From Elusimicrobiota bacterium (GTDB taxonomy: Bacteria; Elusimicrobiota; Elusimicrobia; Elusimicrobiales; UBA9959): 60,339 nucleotides of DNA. The notes beneath the pieces are model-generated. The model searched no databases, had not been told where the DNA came from, and saw nothing but the letters and a program-made list of their open reading frames with translations. The first letter of the stretch is position 1. Each line of letters starts with the position of its first letter. Of the stretch, positions 12,801 through 18,595 are shown piece after piece. The stretch is from NCBI GenBank assembly GCA_016209085.1, contig JACQWV010000017.1:1-60339 (forward strand), read 5' to 3'. The translations under genes and the position numbers were made by a program.

Positions 12801-15800
12801 CCAAAGTATGAGGATGAACATCTATATATATCAACCAACACACAAATTTACTTCTCTGTTCTTGATGATTTGATGGGGTTTGGCGATCATAAGGGTTTCG
12901 GTGTCGCTAAAATTAATTACGCGATAGACGGCAGCTCTTTTATTAATTACCACTCTTCGTTTTCAATCGTGTCTCAGGGAACACATACCATATCGTTTTA
13001 TGCATATGATGTAGTTGGCAATACAGAGGTAGTTCAATCTTTGAATATACTTGTGGACAATTCCGCGCCGATTACAAATTTAATTGCAACCGGCAAACAA
13101 TACATTAGTTCAGAATTGACCCTCTTTGTTTCCAGTAAAACATTATTGGGACTTTTAGCAACAGATCCTCAAATCGGACAATATCATGGTAGTGGAATTT
13201 TGTCAAAGGAATATGGGATGGAACCATTAATAAACAATTTAATAAATTATGTTTCCACATTTTCCATGCAGGACGGACAGTATCTTATCAAATACCGCAG
13301 TATTGATAATGTGCTGAATATGGAAGATATTAAAAAACTTACTGTCTCTGTGGATGATTTGGAACCTCTAATAAATCTCAGTTTTGACAAGGAAATATTG
13401 CGCCTTCCTAATGGCAAATATCTTATAAATTCAGAAAAGGGGATATTAAATATAGAAGTCAATGATCAACCAAGTTTTGGTTGTGGAATTGCAAACATAA
13501 AATTGGGTTTAGATGGAGTTTTTAAAGATATTCCAACAACATTCAGTCAGGAATTAGATCTAGGACCGCACAAAATAAATATAATTGCCGTTGATAATTT
13601 GGGTAATAGGTCTGAAAAAGATATAGAAATTATTATTGGCGATCTTACACCGCCGACCTTGACATATCCACTGGACAATTTCATCACTAACAAATCTTCT
13701 GTAACTTTCCGGTGGAATTACCCCACAACTTATTTCTATTCTTTGTCAGAATGTGAACTCATAATAGAAACGAGTCCAGATTCCAGTACCTCAACTTTTA
13801 CGCATTCTGTGTCATCTCAAATAACGGTCTCAGTGCTATTTAATGACCCTGGAATTTCAGTCCAAGGCCTTGAAATGTATGATGGAGGCCTGCGTCTTAT
13901 AACCGAACGCCTCCCGGACCACTTTGAGGGGACGCTGGAAGGCACACTAACCACGCCAGCAATAACATTGCCATGGACAGTTGTGGGTATAGGTGGTTTT
14001 ATATCGGTTCATGAACTAAACGATGGTGAAATAATTCATGAGTTTAGTTATGACGGGACTAATTATAGACCCGTTTCAGAACTAGGCGCGATACAACCTC
14101 CCCCAGGTGGCTCAATACGATTTAGAAGTAAACTAAAACGTTCAAATCTTGAAGAAATCAGTCCGACACTTAAGGATATACAATTTACTGTCACTTATAT
14201 GTTTCAAGAGCCTAAGACATACTGCTATAGAAAATGTAATTGGTTTAGGTGTTGGTGGGAATGTCATACTGTTTTGGAATGGGTGAGGAAATATGAATCT
14301 AAAAATATTGCTGCAGTTGATTCTAATAATATTCTTGTTGACCTACGAGTAAAAGATACTAACGTTGAACTTATAACGGAATATATAATGAACCAATCAA
14401 CAGGATCAATTATAGGAACATGGCTAAGCCCCCTTTTGAAAATTCCTGATACTGCTTACAGACTTTCAAATTTTAATGCTGATTTTAAATTAAATGAGGG
14501 ATATATTATATTTGAATTTACAACTGATGGGATTCAATTCAAGCCAATTCATTTACTGGGTCCATTGATTTTTTCTGAGAATGACAGTTTTATACAATTT
14601 AGAGCCACTCTTATACGAGATAATCCAAATCACATGAGCCCGATTTTTCATGAAATTTCTTTCAACTTTGTTCTGCCTCCACCTACGGAAACAATATTTT
14701 CATTACCTGAAGAAGGCCAATATTATTGGAAAGTGCGTTCCATTGATTATTTTAACAGAACCAGTAATTTTTCTGAAGAAAGAAGCGTAGTTTATGATAA
14801 AACACCACCAGAAATAATCATTTCTTCACCACGAGTAAATGACAAATATGTTGTAGGTCAATCAAGTATTTCTGTTCTGTTTAATATCCAAGACAATATG
14901 GATCCAATACCTAAGATTTTAGCGATTTTGCGACAGATAACGGACTACGGTGCCCCTCGTGGTGAACGGCAGGATTATCTCTTTGTGTCTTCGGGCATTT
15001 TGTTAAGTCCTATGGATTTGGACGACGGTTTATGGGAATTATTGGTGGAAGCCAGAGATTGGGCTGGGAATATTTCCACAATGACTAGTGGTGGTTTTGA
15101 GGTAATACATGACACAATGGCGCCGAGGAGTGAACTGACAGTAACCAGTGAAGGAATAAGATATGTAACGGCAAAAATCTCATGGACTTTAACGAGCATT
15201 GACGATTTGCTGACAGAAGGGGACGGAATTGGATTAGGAGTGAAGAAGCAGAGGACAGAGGTTAGAGGTGAGGGGATAGAAAAAGAAATAATTTTTAAAA
15301 ATCTATATCCGAAACAGGGAGAAATATTCGTTTCAACATGGACATTAAACTCAATCTCAGCCTTTCAGGATGGAATTTATTATTTAGATTATAATGCAGA
15401 AGATATAATAGGTAATATAGAGCAGATAAAAACATCAACAATAGCGGTTGACAACACAGCGCCGAAAACGAAATTTCAGGTGGAAGGTGTCCGGTTTGAG
15501 GAGTCAGGAAAAATATACATAAACGAAAATTCAAAAATAGTTTTAATATCAACAGACCCGGTTGTAAACGACGTTTCAGTCGGCGTTTCTTCAACAATTT
15601 TTAAAATTGATGAAGGAATTTTCAATGAATATGTTTCAAGTATTAGTTTAACAGAAGGAAAACACAAAATCATTTATTACAGCATTGACAAATTAGGAAA
15701 TCAGGAATTAGAAAAAACCATTGAAATTTATGTAGACGCAACCCCGCCCATAACCTCTATTATTCCGAGCGGAACCGTGAGAACGGACGGTAATTACTAC

Positions 15801-17876
15801 ATTCCCAAATCAGGGGACAACGCAGGCGACCCCTATGCTCCATTGTGGTTCAGCTACAAGCTTTCAGCCTATGACCCTGTTATAAAAGAAGTATCCTCAG
15901 GCCTTTTCTTTTCAGAATACAGAACCATTGAACTTAATTATTTCGGAACAAAGCCTTTAGGGCCAAGCCCGCAGGATTTGGGAAAACAGTTCCTGCCTTT
16001 TAATTATGAAAATTCAAACAGTTCATTCACCTTGATAGAAGGAATTCAGCGCATTGATTACAGAAGCAGGGACAATGTCTTAAATTTAGAACTTGCAAAA
16101 ACAACGACAATATATGTTGACGCAACCTCGCCTGTAAGCCAGATTGTATTTTTGAGCACACCTGCATCTCGTTCAGATGGACTTGTGATAAGTTCCAAAC
16201 TGCCAATGACAATATCTTCTGAAGACCAGATTATCAAAGGCGTAGCATCAGGTGTTGGCGCAAGTTATTTTCTTGAAAACAACACAAAAATTCTTACCTA
16301 CACCCGATACCCTGCCCCCAACACCCTGCCTTATTATATTTCTGCGACAATCCCAGACGGCTATATAGAGATAAAAGGCTATAGCATAGACAATGCGGGC
16401 AACAATGAAACCCCATTCGTAAAACCTGTTGTCCTTGATAACACAGCTCCTGACGCATTTATAATCAGCCCTTCAACCTCTATAAACAATGCCGGACTGT
16501 GCAAACTGCTATACGGGACAAACATAAAAATAATAGGCACAGTAACAGATACCGGCAGCCATGCGGATGGAAAAGAATTTGACCATTTTTCACAATACAT
16601 GCTTGAATACGGCTGGGGTGCAGAACCCTCATCTTACCAGATAATAATAACATCAAATCCTGAAAAAAGCCTCTTAGAGCAGGTTTTAGGAACATGGGAC
16701 ACAACAGGACTTTCAGAAGGCGTTTATACTTTAAGACTAAGAGCAAAAGACTGCGCCGGAAACGAAACCATAACCAGCATACAAGCCATAATATCTGGGC
16801 CGAAACTGATATTAAACTTAGGACAGAAAGGAAACGGCCCGGGCGAATTCAACAGCCCTTCATACATAGCCATAGACCCAATAAATCAGGATTTCTGGGT
16901 ATCAGACACAAACAATGACAGAATACAAAAATTTAATTCATCAGGAACATACATATTAGAAGTTGCAAGTTTCAAGTCACAAGACACAAGTAAAGGGAAA
17001 GAAAAAGGGCAGACAAAAGAAGATAAATTTAACAAGCCGACAGGTGTTGCGGTTGACAGCTCCGGTAATCTATGGGTAGCTGACCGGAATAATGACAGGG
17101 TTTTGAAATTTAGTTCAACCGGCGCATACATAACCACCCTTAATGCGCAATTAAACAAACCGCACGGGTTGGCAATAGATAAATCAGGAAATTTATTCGT
17201 AGCTGACAGAAACAACAATGAAATAAAAAAATTCAATCCTGACGGCCAATTATTGCTTACAATAAATACAGGACTAGAAATAGATTTCAATAAACCACAA
17301 GGCGCCATAGCAGTGGATGAGTTAAACCAGGTTTACATTACAGACAGGAACAATGACAGAGTATTAATTTATGATTCATCAGGAAATTTCATAAGACAAT
17401 TTCCCGCCGCTACCTCTTCAACCCCGCAGGTTGAAGTTCCAACCTACGGGGTTGCAAATCAATTCAATAAACCGGACGGAATATTCACAAATGCTTTGGC
17501 CTATGTCTATGTAGCAGACAGCAATAATTCCAGAATCCAGAAATTTGACCCTTACGGAAACACAGTCCTTGTATTCAATAAAGGTTTGAATGAAACAGAA
17601 AACCTGAATCACCCTTCAGGCGTGGCCATAGATTCAGAAGGAAACCTATTTGTAGTTGATTCAAACAATTCAAAAGTCAAGAAATACGGAGCAGAAGGCG
17701 AATTAATAATAGTGGCGAGTGGCGAGTGGTCAGTGGACGGCGAAAAAAATAAAAACAAAGTCAAGAAATTGATAAAGAAAATAGAAGGCGGAGCTATTCA
17801 TCATGCAAAAGGCATAAAAGCTTGGTCCAGATGGCACAGTTTTTACCAAGCCAATAGAAATATCTTTGCCTTATGA
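3870..17876 (+). CDS. Giant multidomain exoprotein (4668 aa): N-terminal zinc-dependent phospholipase C/P1-nuclease-like domain, FlgD-Ig, Big_5-like, ZU5-like, OmpL47-like repeats, C-terminal NHL beta-propeller
   Basis: Signal peptide ending CFA|WDSLYW; HRHMTDD, DESSHVN, LGFYIHLKQDINVPAH motifs; many WDG(x)nGxY units; DNxAPxT repeats; NHL units (FNKPTGVAVDSSGNLWVADRNNDRVLKF). A probable frameshift near 17820 separates it from its C-terminal domain. Confidence 0.85.
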   Translation: MIGNNIMKLTVSILLIIFPNLCFAWDSLYWENHRHMTDDAIKDLGIVEYPDLNMYKGAYLIGDGVVEGSTDESSHVNPATGKEWEGPYEEWKRLAKENYKNFNFTGAYDYLGFYIHLKQDINVPAHIRTCAHGILFHKGSIFSTDELENFANDNPPAFYFTPVSTKTSWKNFNQEGFYYSYWLNDEMDDDNHDEIPYDPDDDKLQDGPNAYNITTTWGTYGGGNPYDNDYLPGNDEGKDWYNGNLQDSSIAYEQLYNASTVTKVELQKFSKELPPLIRNLKIEPSTQLIPIIDPIAGSKITFEMLENRKPRVTLFITVDYPYDNPAAKGIIAPEYRTGKIIDLPAGTDLPWQQNFEVTWNGMMEDGGYLLEGFHDLYVTLKDVDGNVFTHEKYTFEIRLPKILIQHKEVLNFPANVEIPILAAVTPLGQRSIKNVQIFYRKALLGGFYTPTPMSLTEDNIYQGFIPANAVTADGIEYFIAAEDTEGNIETYPINLTILPNSYIGQALKVSVIEASNGGLIVRGDADSSNDSTIISFYLGRNIFVYAELYKATKDWKSASGDPNIFEPSEIISTLGAASGIGKYSVNYTPFPLTPASNYVVVLRNSIDPSDIVGYGRIIVCEPYSGLAVSQPVNNWVSASISGVPPDSVNFFKDGSLFAWDPGTLTNNVFNAQVTGGVYTAAAYKTISGNDIPMGHSAVQPISGPMIIISPVPSPQYIGRAIPVSVNVYSDVGLTQVTLTGIDVTGGLISVMLQNAGGSLYTGAIPPQQSQGQVQYYFLAVDSAGRQTTNPIDYALNKYSFNVVPDVTPVRITKTIPGNGAVDISLLEPVNVFFDDDILTNTLNENTISVIQEISGKTVGVKEISYYHAERKLTFTADLMPDTKYKVYIKSDVRDLGGNGLVDGTVPNPWTFTTTKILPPAITGIRQDRKHFNESTQNMIFSADVSTHLPIAQGFIILKNPQSQAEVKINVPIEKEAGTGRFLFKWDGKDNEGNFIPEGEYVPSFEVIDAKYGLVGSSEFQTVEILIKTKTILEHERTENVVFGLYGDYEWIDFPQMIRVEVDYVLDFGTSRVEVEYNGNTTKIGNKDDSFWGRTAYKNIYIPSATMIKINGPDSCVFGIPCDDETKISYRHHASNIYPNEFNHKINTLNDVFRSLNILQRNESLTIPFKIVPVPNEPGGWQVTHISVIMPAENMDFDNNPEVVTTVPGYVFESQPTPKIETSIVVQNVSPPIEPFLMDRTPPAISLAAKSHFSPVMAKNLDVSAVFQDNLSFPLKDVTLEIVDADDNHVKTLLQKPSSEYFSQTLVWDGRGSEEYNSSQIVPNGIYRVRGSAKDEAGNTTVQSINVTVDSVAPVVQNPLLVALPGMHTKPKVFNATDQKLNLTLDLSDNLSDQVDLKIVFSDAAQIVRDISFRVTTIPQHFSFEFDWKDIQGNFFPDGTYVVSLHVLDKAGNEAVLSLPDFRVDRTASEVTAKFVDNLIFTPDDGPLGLGDGNRDNVTLNFELADTALITIGIEDIIVRTLWEFPYSLNFVKSGAFTWDGKVNGLFVSDGSYIFRIKTVDDVGNTASAALPVIKNAVPARIVFPPRAQSSAAVGGMVVIKGIALDPGINNTADFKNYKVWFREGSGIDFSLPENNPTDPDNTIWKPIPVPAGNQSAIDPAYPNSNISLRAVANTTLAIWDTKDLAQSALFTILLVTTDGSGVSSFDFREVTIDPSIDTTAPGVHITAPITPVPPVQFSIVSESSRLEIVWTVEQVPEKKADISMEIFKLNDTVGPKVGTIVLRQEFMGQSTGRTFSWDGRNYLRRFVETGLYRIRVTAKDADNMGVTSDEVDVQVTLQLMEPLKVTKFQSSDSVISPGGSSVITYSLSKESVVTINVFDSEKKLVGTLVNGVTTPGVAEQTVEFKSLQEGLFTITIDAVATDEQSSKDSGSLSIAVTGGLGAAVADITFPPDGSILHGVSNYNWTATGVGRFFPREQLSLVDTTQQDFDAGTKLNLVSTVSGDIVLPLRGKLLSSAFDWSQGTFQETTISNDSVKMVDAVEVVNEALYFEGSAGSVSIIKSALGQRFQVRNTTKITKVEVKMAGGGLPNRWNIPFTIRKDVNGHIGDVIATIYVPVETLSYSWQMISLVPSEPIPVQQGDYLWVVAPQPPGDWRWYGLVQWATNWQSGHPVADYPRGYAYLQGQYDSAFDFQFRVFELSGATEGTYVSAPIDTQVEEPLWGNFTADFQSNEQTLNFFAQVRKNEASSWSEEFILTPGISIEGLRERFIRLVARFARENLTKSALLNSASINWRVPKGTFISQKRSVDKHIIQWDDFRATDIPIYPGSIAYYFKSAPTEAELESATWTGILPGSFLDISNANQHIQWKADMMTSSFSDSPAIQDVSISYTRRGVEQEEIWKSQMDPVLEDGRITSFSNEFNNRDDPTFFIRDSQPLIIALAYPASIPPIDPTLRDKMTFFSTNGQITDNPFVAVDADELGFGWSINLYYPDGTLNPDLFIDRLLSKESNTNHDATGIPIDTDDEFRVRIAPGAAPKSFIELKGNTSTNSQGFKSYSLFYKKLGDITSRSIPVQSPNKPVTGNGTLGFWDVTGLNGEFVLKLIVLDANGTTEVIRNITIGKSVLGGQTAGPPIYVNSSWNKAYLEFPNNSLAESTIITITPVRIENTGIAISSTIPQPIGAAYDLQPRGIKFVDPENRPAYLTVRFTSDELLGIDPGQLTIYEVLSDGTVQPLDAKVIFDENGNGKFDPEETATITSPVRHFSYYLIIQEVMPPVFDPVPNLTAQSSAILSGKSEPNSLIEIFLNGALIETVHADNQGKYTGVKVNLIDGKNIINAKATRILNENWRRASAFSPPLIIERDANLPEISMLAMTQTFKPQLGEKARLDYSMTKIAKVYSFVETSDSVIIAHLIDGTTQSAGKQYCEWNGVVDDGPLATGGSYYFSLTVVDAASNTVSAKYGPFELIKDTVGPTTLALIGMPKYEDEHLYISTNTQIYFSVLDDLMGFGDHKGFGVAKINYAIDGSSFINYHSSFSIVSQGTHTISFYAYDVVGNTEVVQSLNILVDNSAPITNLIATGKQYISSELTLFVSSKTLLGLLATDPQIGQYHGSGILSKEYGMEPLINNLINYVSTFSMQDGQYLIKYRSIDNVLNMEDIKKLTVSVDDLEPLINLSFDKEILRLPNGKYLINSEKGILNIEVNDQPSFGCGIANIKLGLDGVFKDIPTTFSQELDLGPHKINIIAVDNLGNRSEKDIEIIIGDLTPPTLTYPLDNFITNKSSVTFRWNYPTTYFYSLSECELIIETSPDSSTSTFTHSVSSQITVSVLFNDPGISVQGLEMYDGGLRLITERLPDHFEGTLEGTLTTPAITLPWTVVGIGGFISVHELNDGEIIHEFSYDGTNYRPVSELGAIQPPPGGSIRFRSKLKRSNLEEISPTLKDIQFTVTYMFQEPKTYCYRKCNWFRCWWECHTVLEWVRKYESKNIAAVDSNNILVDLRVKDTNVELITEYIMNQSTGSIIGTWLSPLLKIPDTAYRLSNFNADFKLNEGYIIFEFTTDGIQFKPIHLLGPLIFSENDSFIQFRATLIRDNPNHMSPIFHEISFNFVLPPPTETIFSLPEEGQYYWKVRSIDYFNRTSNFSEERSVVYDKTPPEIIISSPRVNDKYVVGQSSISVLFNIQDNMDPIPKILAILRQITDYGAPRGERQDYLFVSSGILLSPMDLDDGLWELLVEARDWAGNISTMTSGGFEVIHDTMAPRSELTVTSEGIRYVTAKISWTLTSIDDLLTEGDGIGLGVKKQRTEVRGEGIEKEIIFKNLYPKQGEIFVSTWTLNSISAFQDGIYYLDYNAEDIIGNIEQIKTSTIAVDNTAPKTKFQVEGVRFEESGKIYINENSKIVLISTDPVVNDVSVGVSSTIFKIDEGIFNEYVSSISLTEGKHKIIYYSIDKLGNQELEKTIEIYVDATPPITSIIPSGTVRTDGNYYIPKSGDNAGDPYAPLWFSYKLSAYDPVIKEVSSGLFFSEYRTIELNYFGTKPLGPSPQDLGKQFLPFNYENSNSSFTLIEGIQRIDYRSRDNVLNLELAKTTTIYVDATSPVSQIVFLSTPASRSDGLVISSKLPMTISSEDQIIKGVASGVGASYFLENNTKILTYTRYPAPNTLPYYISATIPDGYIEIKGYSIDNAGNNETPFVKPVVLDNTAPDAFIISPSTSINNAGLCKLLYGTNIKIIGTVTDTGSHADGKEFDHFSQYMLEYGWGAEPSSYQIIITSNPEKSLLEQVLGTWDTTGLSEGVYTLRLRAKDCAGNETITSIQAIISGPKLILNLGQKGNGPGEFNSPSYIAIDPINQDFWVSDTNNDRIQKFNSSGTYILEVASFKSQDTSKGKEKGQTKEDKFNKPTGVAVDSSGNLWVADRNNDRVLKFSSTGAYITTLNAQLNKPHGLAIDKSGNLFVADRNNNEIKKFNPDGQLLLTINTGLEIDFNKPQGAIAVDELNQVYITDRNNDRVLIYDSSGNFIRQFPAATSSTPQVEVPTYGVANQFNKPDGIFTNALAYVYVADSNNSRIQKFDPYGNTVLVFNKGLNETENLNHPSGVAIDSEGNLFVVDSNNSKVKKYGAEGELIIVASGEWSVDGEKNKNKVKKLIKKIEGGAIHHAKGIKAWSRWHSFYQANRNIFAL
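15250..15284 (+). repeat. Period-7 array inside giant ORF (agaggac agaggtt agaggtg aggggat agaaaaa)
   Basis: Five consecutive heptamers beginning ag; encodes QRTEVRGEGIEK. Confidence 0.6.
16960..16994 (+). repeat. Period-7 array inside giant ORF (aagttgc aagtttc aagtcac aagacac aagtaaa)
   Basis: First 24 nt identical to intergenic arrays at ~33473 and ~37261. Confidence 0.9.
17410..17454 (+). repeat. REP-like palindrome inside giant ORF
   Basis: ctacctcttcaaccccgcaggttgaagttccaacctacggggttg; near-identical to the reverse complement of 44090-44135. Confidence 0.85.
17711..17740 (+). repeat. Period-7 array inside giant ORF (agtggcg agtggcg agtggtc agtggac gg)
   Basis: Direct reading; encodes VASGEWSVDGE. 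Confidence 0.85.
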
Positions 17877-18360
17877 CCCTGCAAAATTAGACGGAGCAAA
17901 AGAAGAAGATATAAGAATTGGCTGGTATAATCCGACAACAAACCAATGGGAAGAGATGGAAACCACGGTTGACAAAATTCTGAAACTTGTAAAGGCATGG
18001 ACAAACCATTTTTCAATTTATGTAGTAATGGCTCCTGAAATGCCGGTAGAAGAATTCCAGATGGGCGAAGTTTATGTATTTCCGAACCCTGCAAAAGGCA
18101 GTGAAAACCTCACATTCCACATAGAAACAGGAATTGCTGACAAAGTAAATATTAAAATATACACAGTATCAGGCAGACTGGCGTTAGACCATACAATAAC
18201 GCAAATGCCGCAGACAATAGACGACGGCAACGGATTAAGCTACGCGTATGAATACGCGTGGACAGAGAACATACCCAGCGGAATTTACTATTATTTAATA
18301 GAAACGGAAAAATCTGGACAAAAACTCAAAGCAAAAGGAAAGTTTGCAGTAATCAGATGA
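17866..18360 (+). CDS. Detached C-terminal part of the giant exoprotein: ZU5-like segment plus FlgD/T9SS type A-like C-terminal domain
   Basis: The frame continues upstream as LGPDGTVFTKPIEISLPYDPAKLDG..., offset +1 from the giant ORF; C-terminus VYVFPNPAKGSENLTFHI...YTVSGRL...NIPSGIYYYLIETEKSGQKLKAKGKFAVIR. Confidence 0.75.
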   Translation: MPYDPAKLDGAKEEDIRIGWYNPTTNQWEEMETTVDKILKLVKAWTNHFSIYVVMAPEMPVEEFQMGEVYVFPNPAKGSENLTFHIETGIADKVNIKIYTVSGRLALDHTITQMPQTIDDGNGLSYAYEYAWTENIPSGIYYYLIETEKSGQKLKAKGKFAVIR

Positions 18361-18396
18361 CCCCGTTAAAAAATCTTTAACGGGGATTATTTTTTG
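18361..18396 (+). terminator. Rho-independent terminator
   Basis: Perfect 10-bp stem ccccgttaaa-aaatc-tttaacgggg followed by attatttttt, directly after the TGA at 18358-18360. Confidence 0.9.
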
Positions 18397-18418
18397 GAAG
18401 GAATTCGGACTAATAAAG

Positions 18419-18595
18419 ATGGTTAATTTGTCCAAGACAGGCAGAATTTTTGCGGTTTTTTTCCTGACTCTGGCATTTTTTGTTTCTCCGATTCTGTTTT
18501 TTACCGACTTAACCAGAAATCCGTATTATTTCCAGATAACTGTTTTTTATATTCCTATTTTAATCACGGGTCTTTTTTCAGACCCGCCATGCTGA
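18419..18595 (+). pseudogene. N-terminal fragment (58 aa) of the O-antigen ligase/TPR protein, separated by a palindrome insertion/frameshift
   Basis: ATG at 18419: MVNLSKTGRIFAVFFLTLAFFVSPILFFTDLTRNPYYFQITVFYIPILITGLFSDPPC*. Too short for the supplied ORF track. Its TGA overlaps the next ATG (ATGCTGA). Confidence 0.6.
18567..18586 (+). repeat. Palindrome at split of O-antigen-ligase gene (cgggtc ttttttca gacccg)
   Basis: Perfect 6-bp inverted repeat immediately before ATGCTGAGCGAAGGAATCC. Confidence 0.65.

Noticed and set aside
17815-17830. Programmed +1 ribosomal frameshift in the giant gene
   Set aside because: No recognisable shift signal (shift-prone codon plus downstream structure) could be demonstrated; sequencing error or pseudogenisation is simpler.
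1-18396. Lower-GC island bounded by the transposase and terminator
   Set aside because: The segment looks more AT-rich than the rest, but I cannot compute a reliable profile by eye and the left boundary is outside the window.
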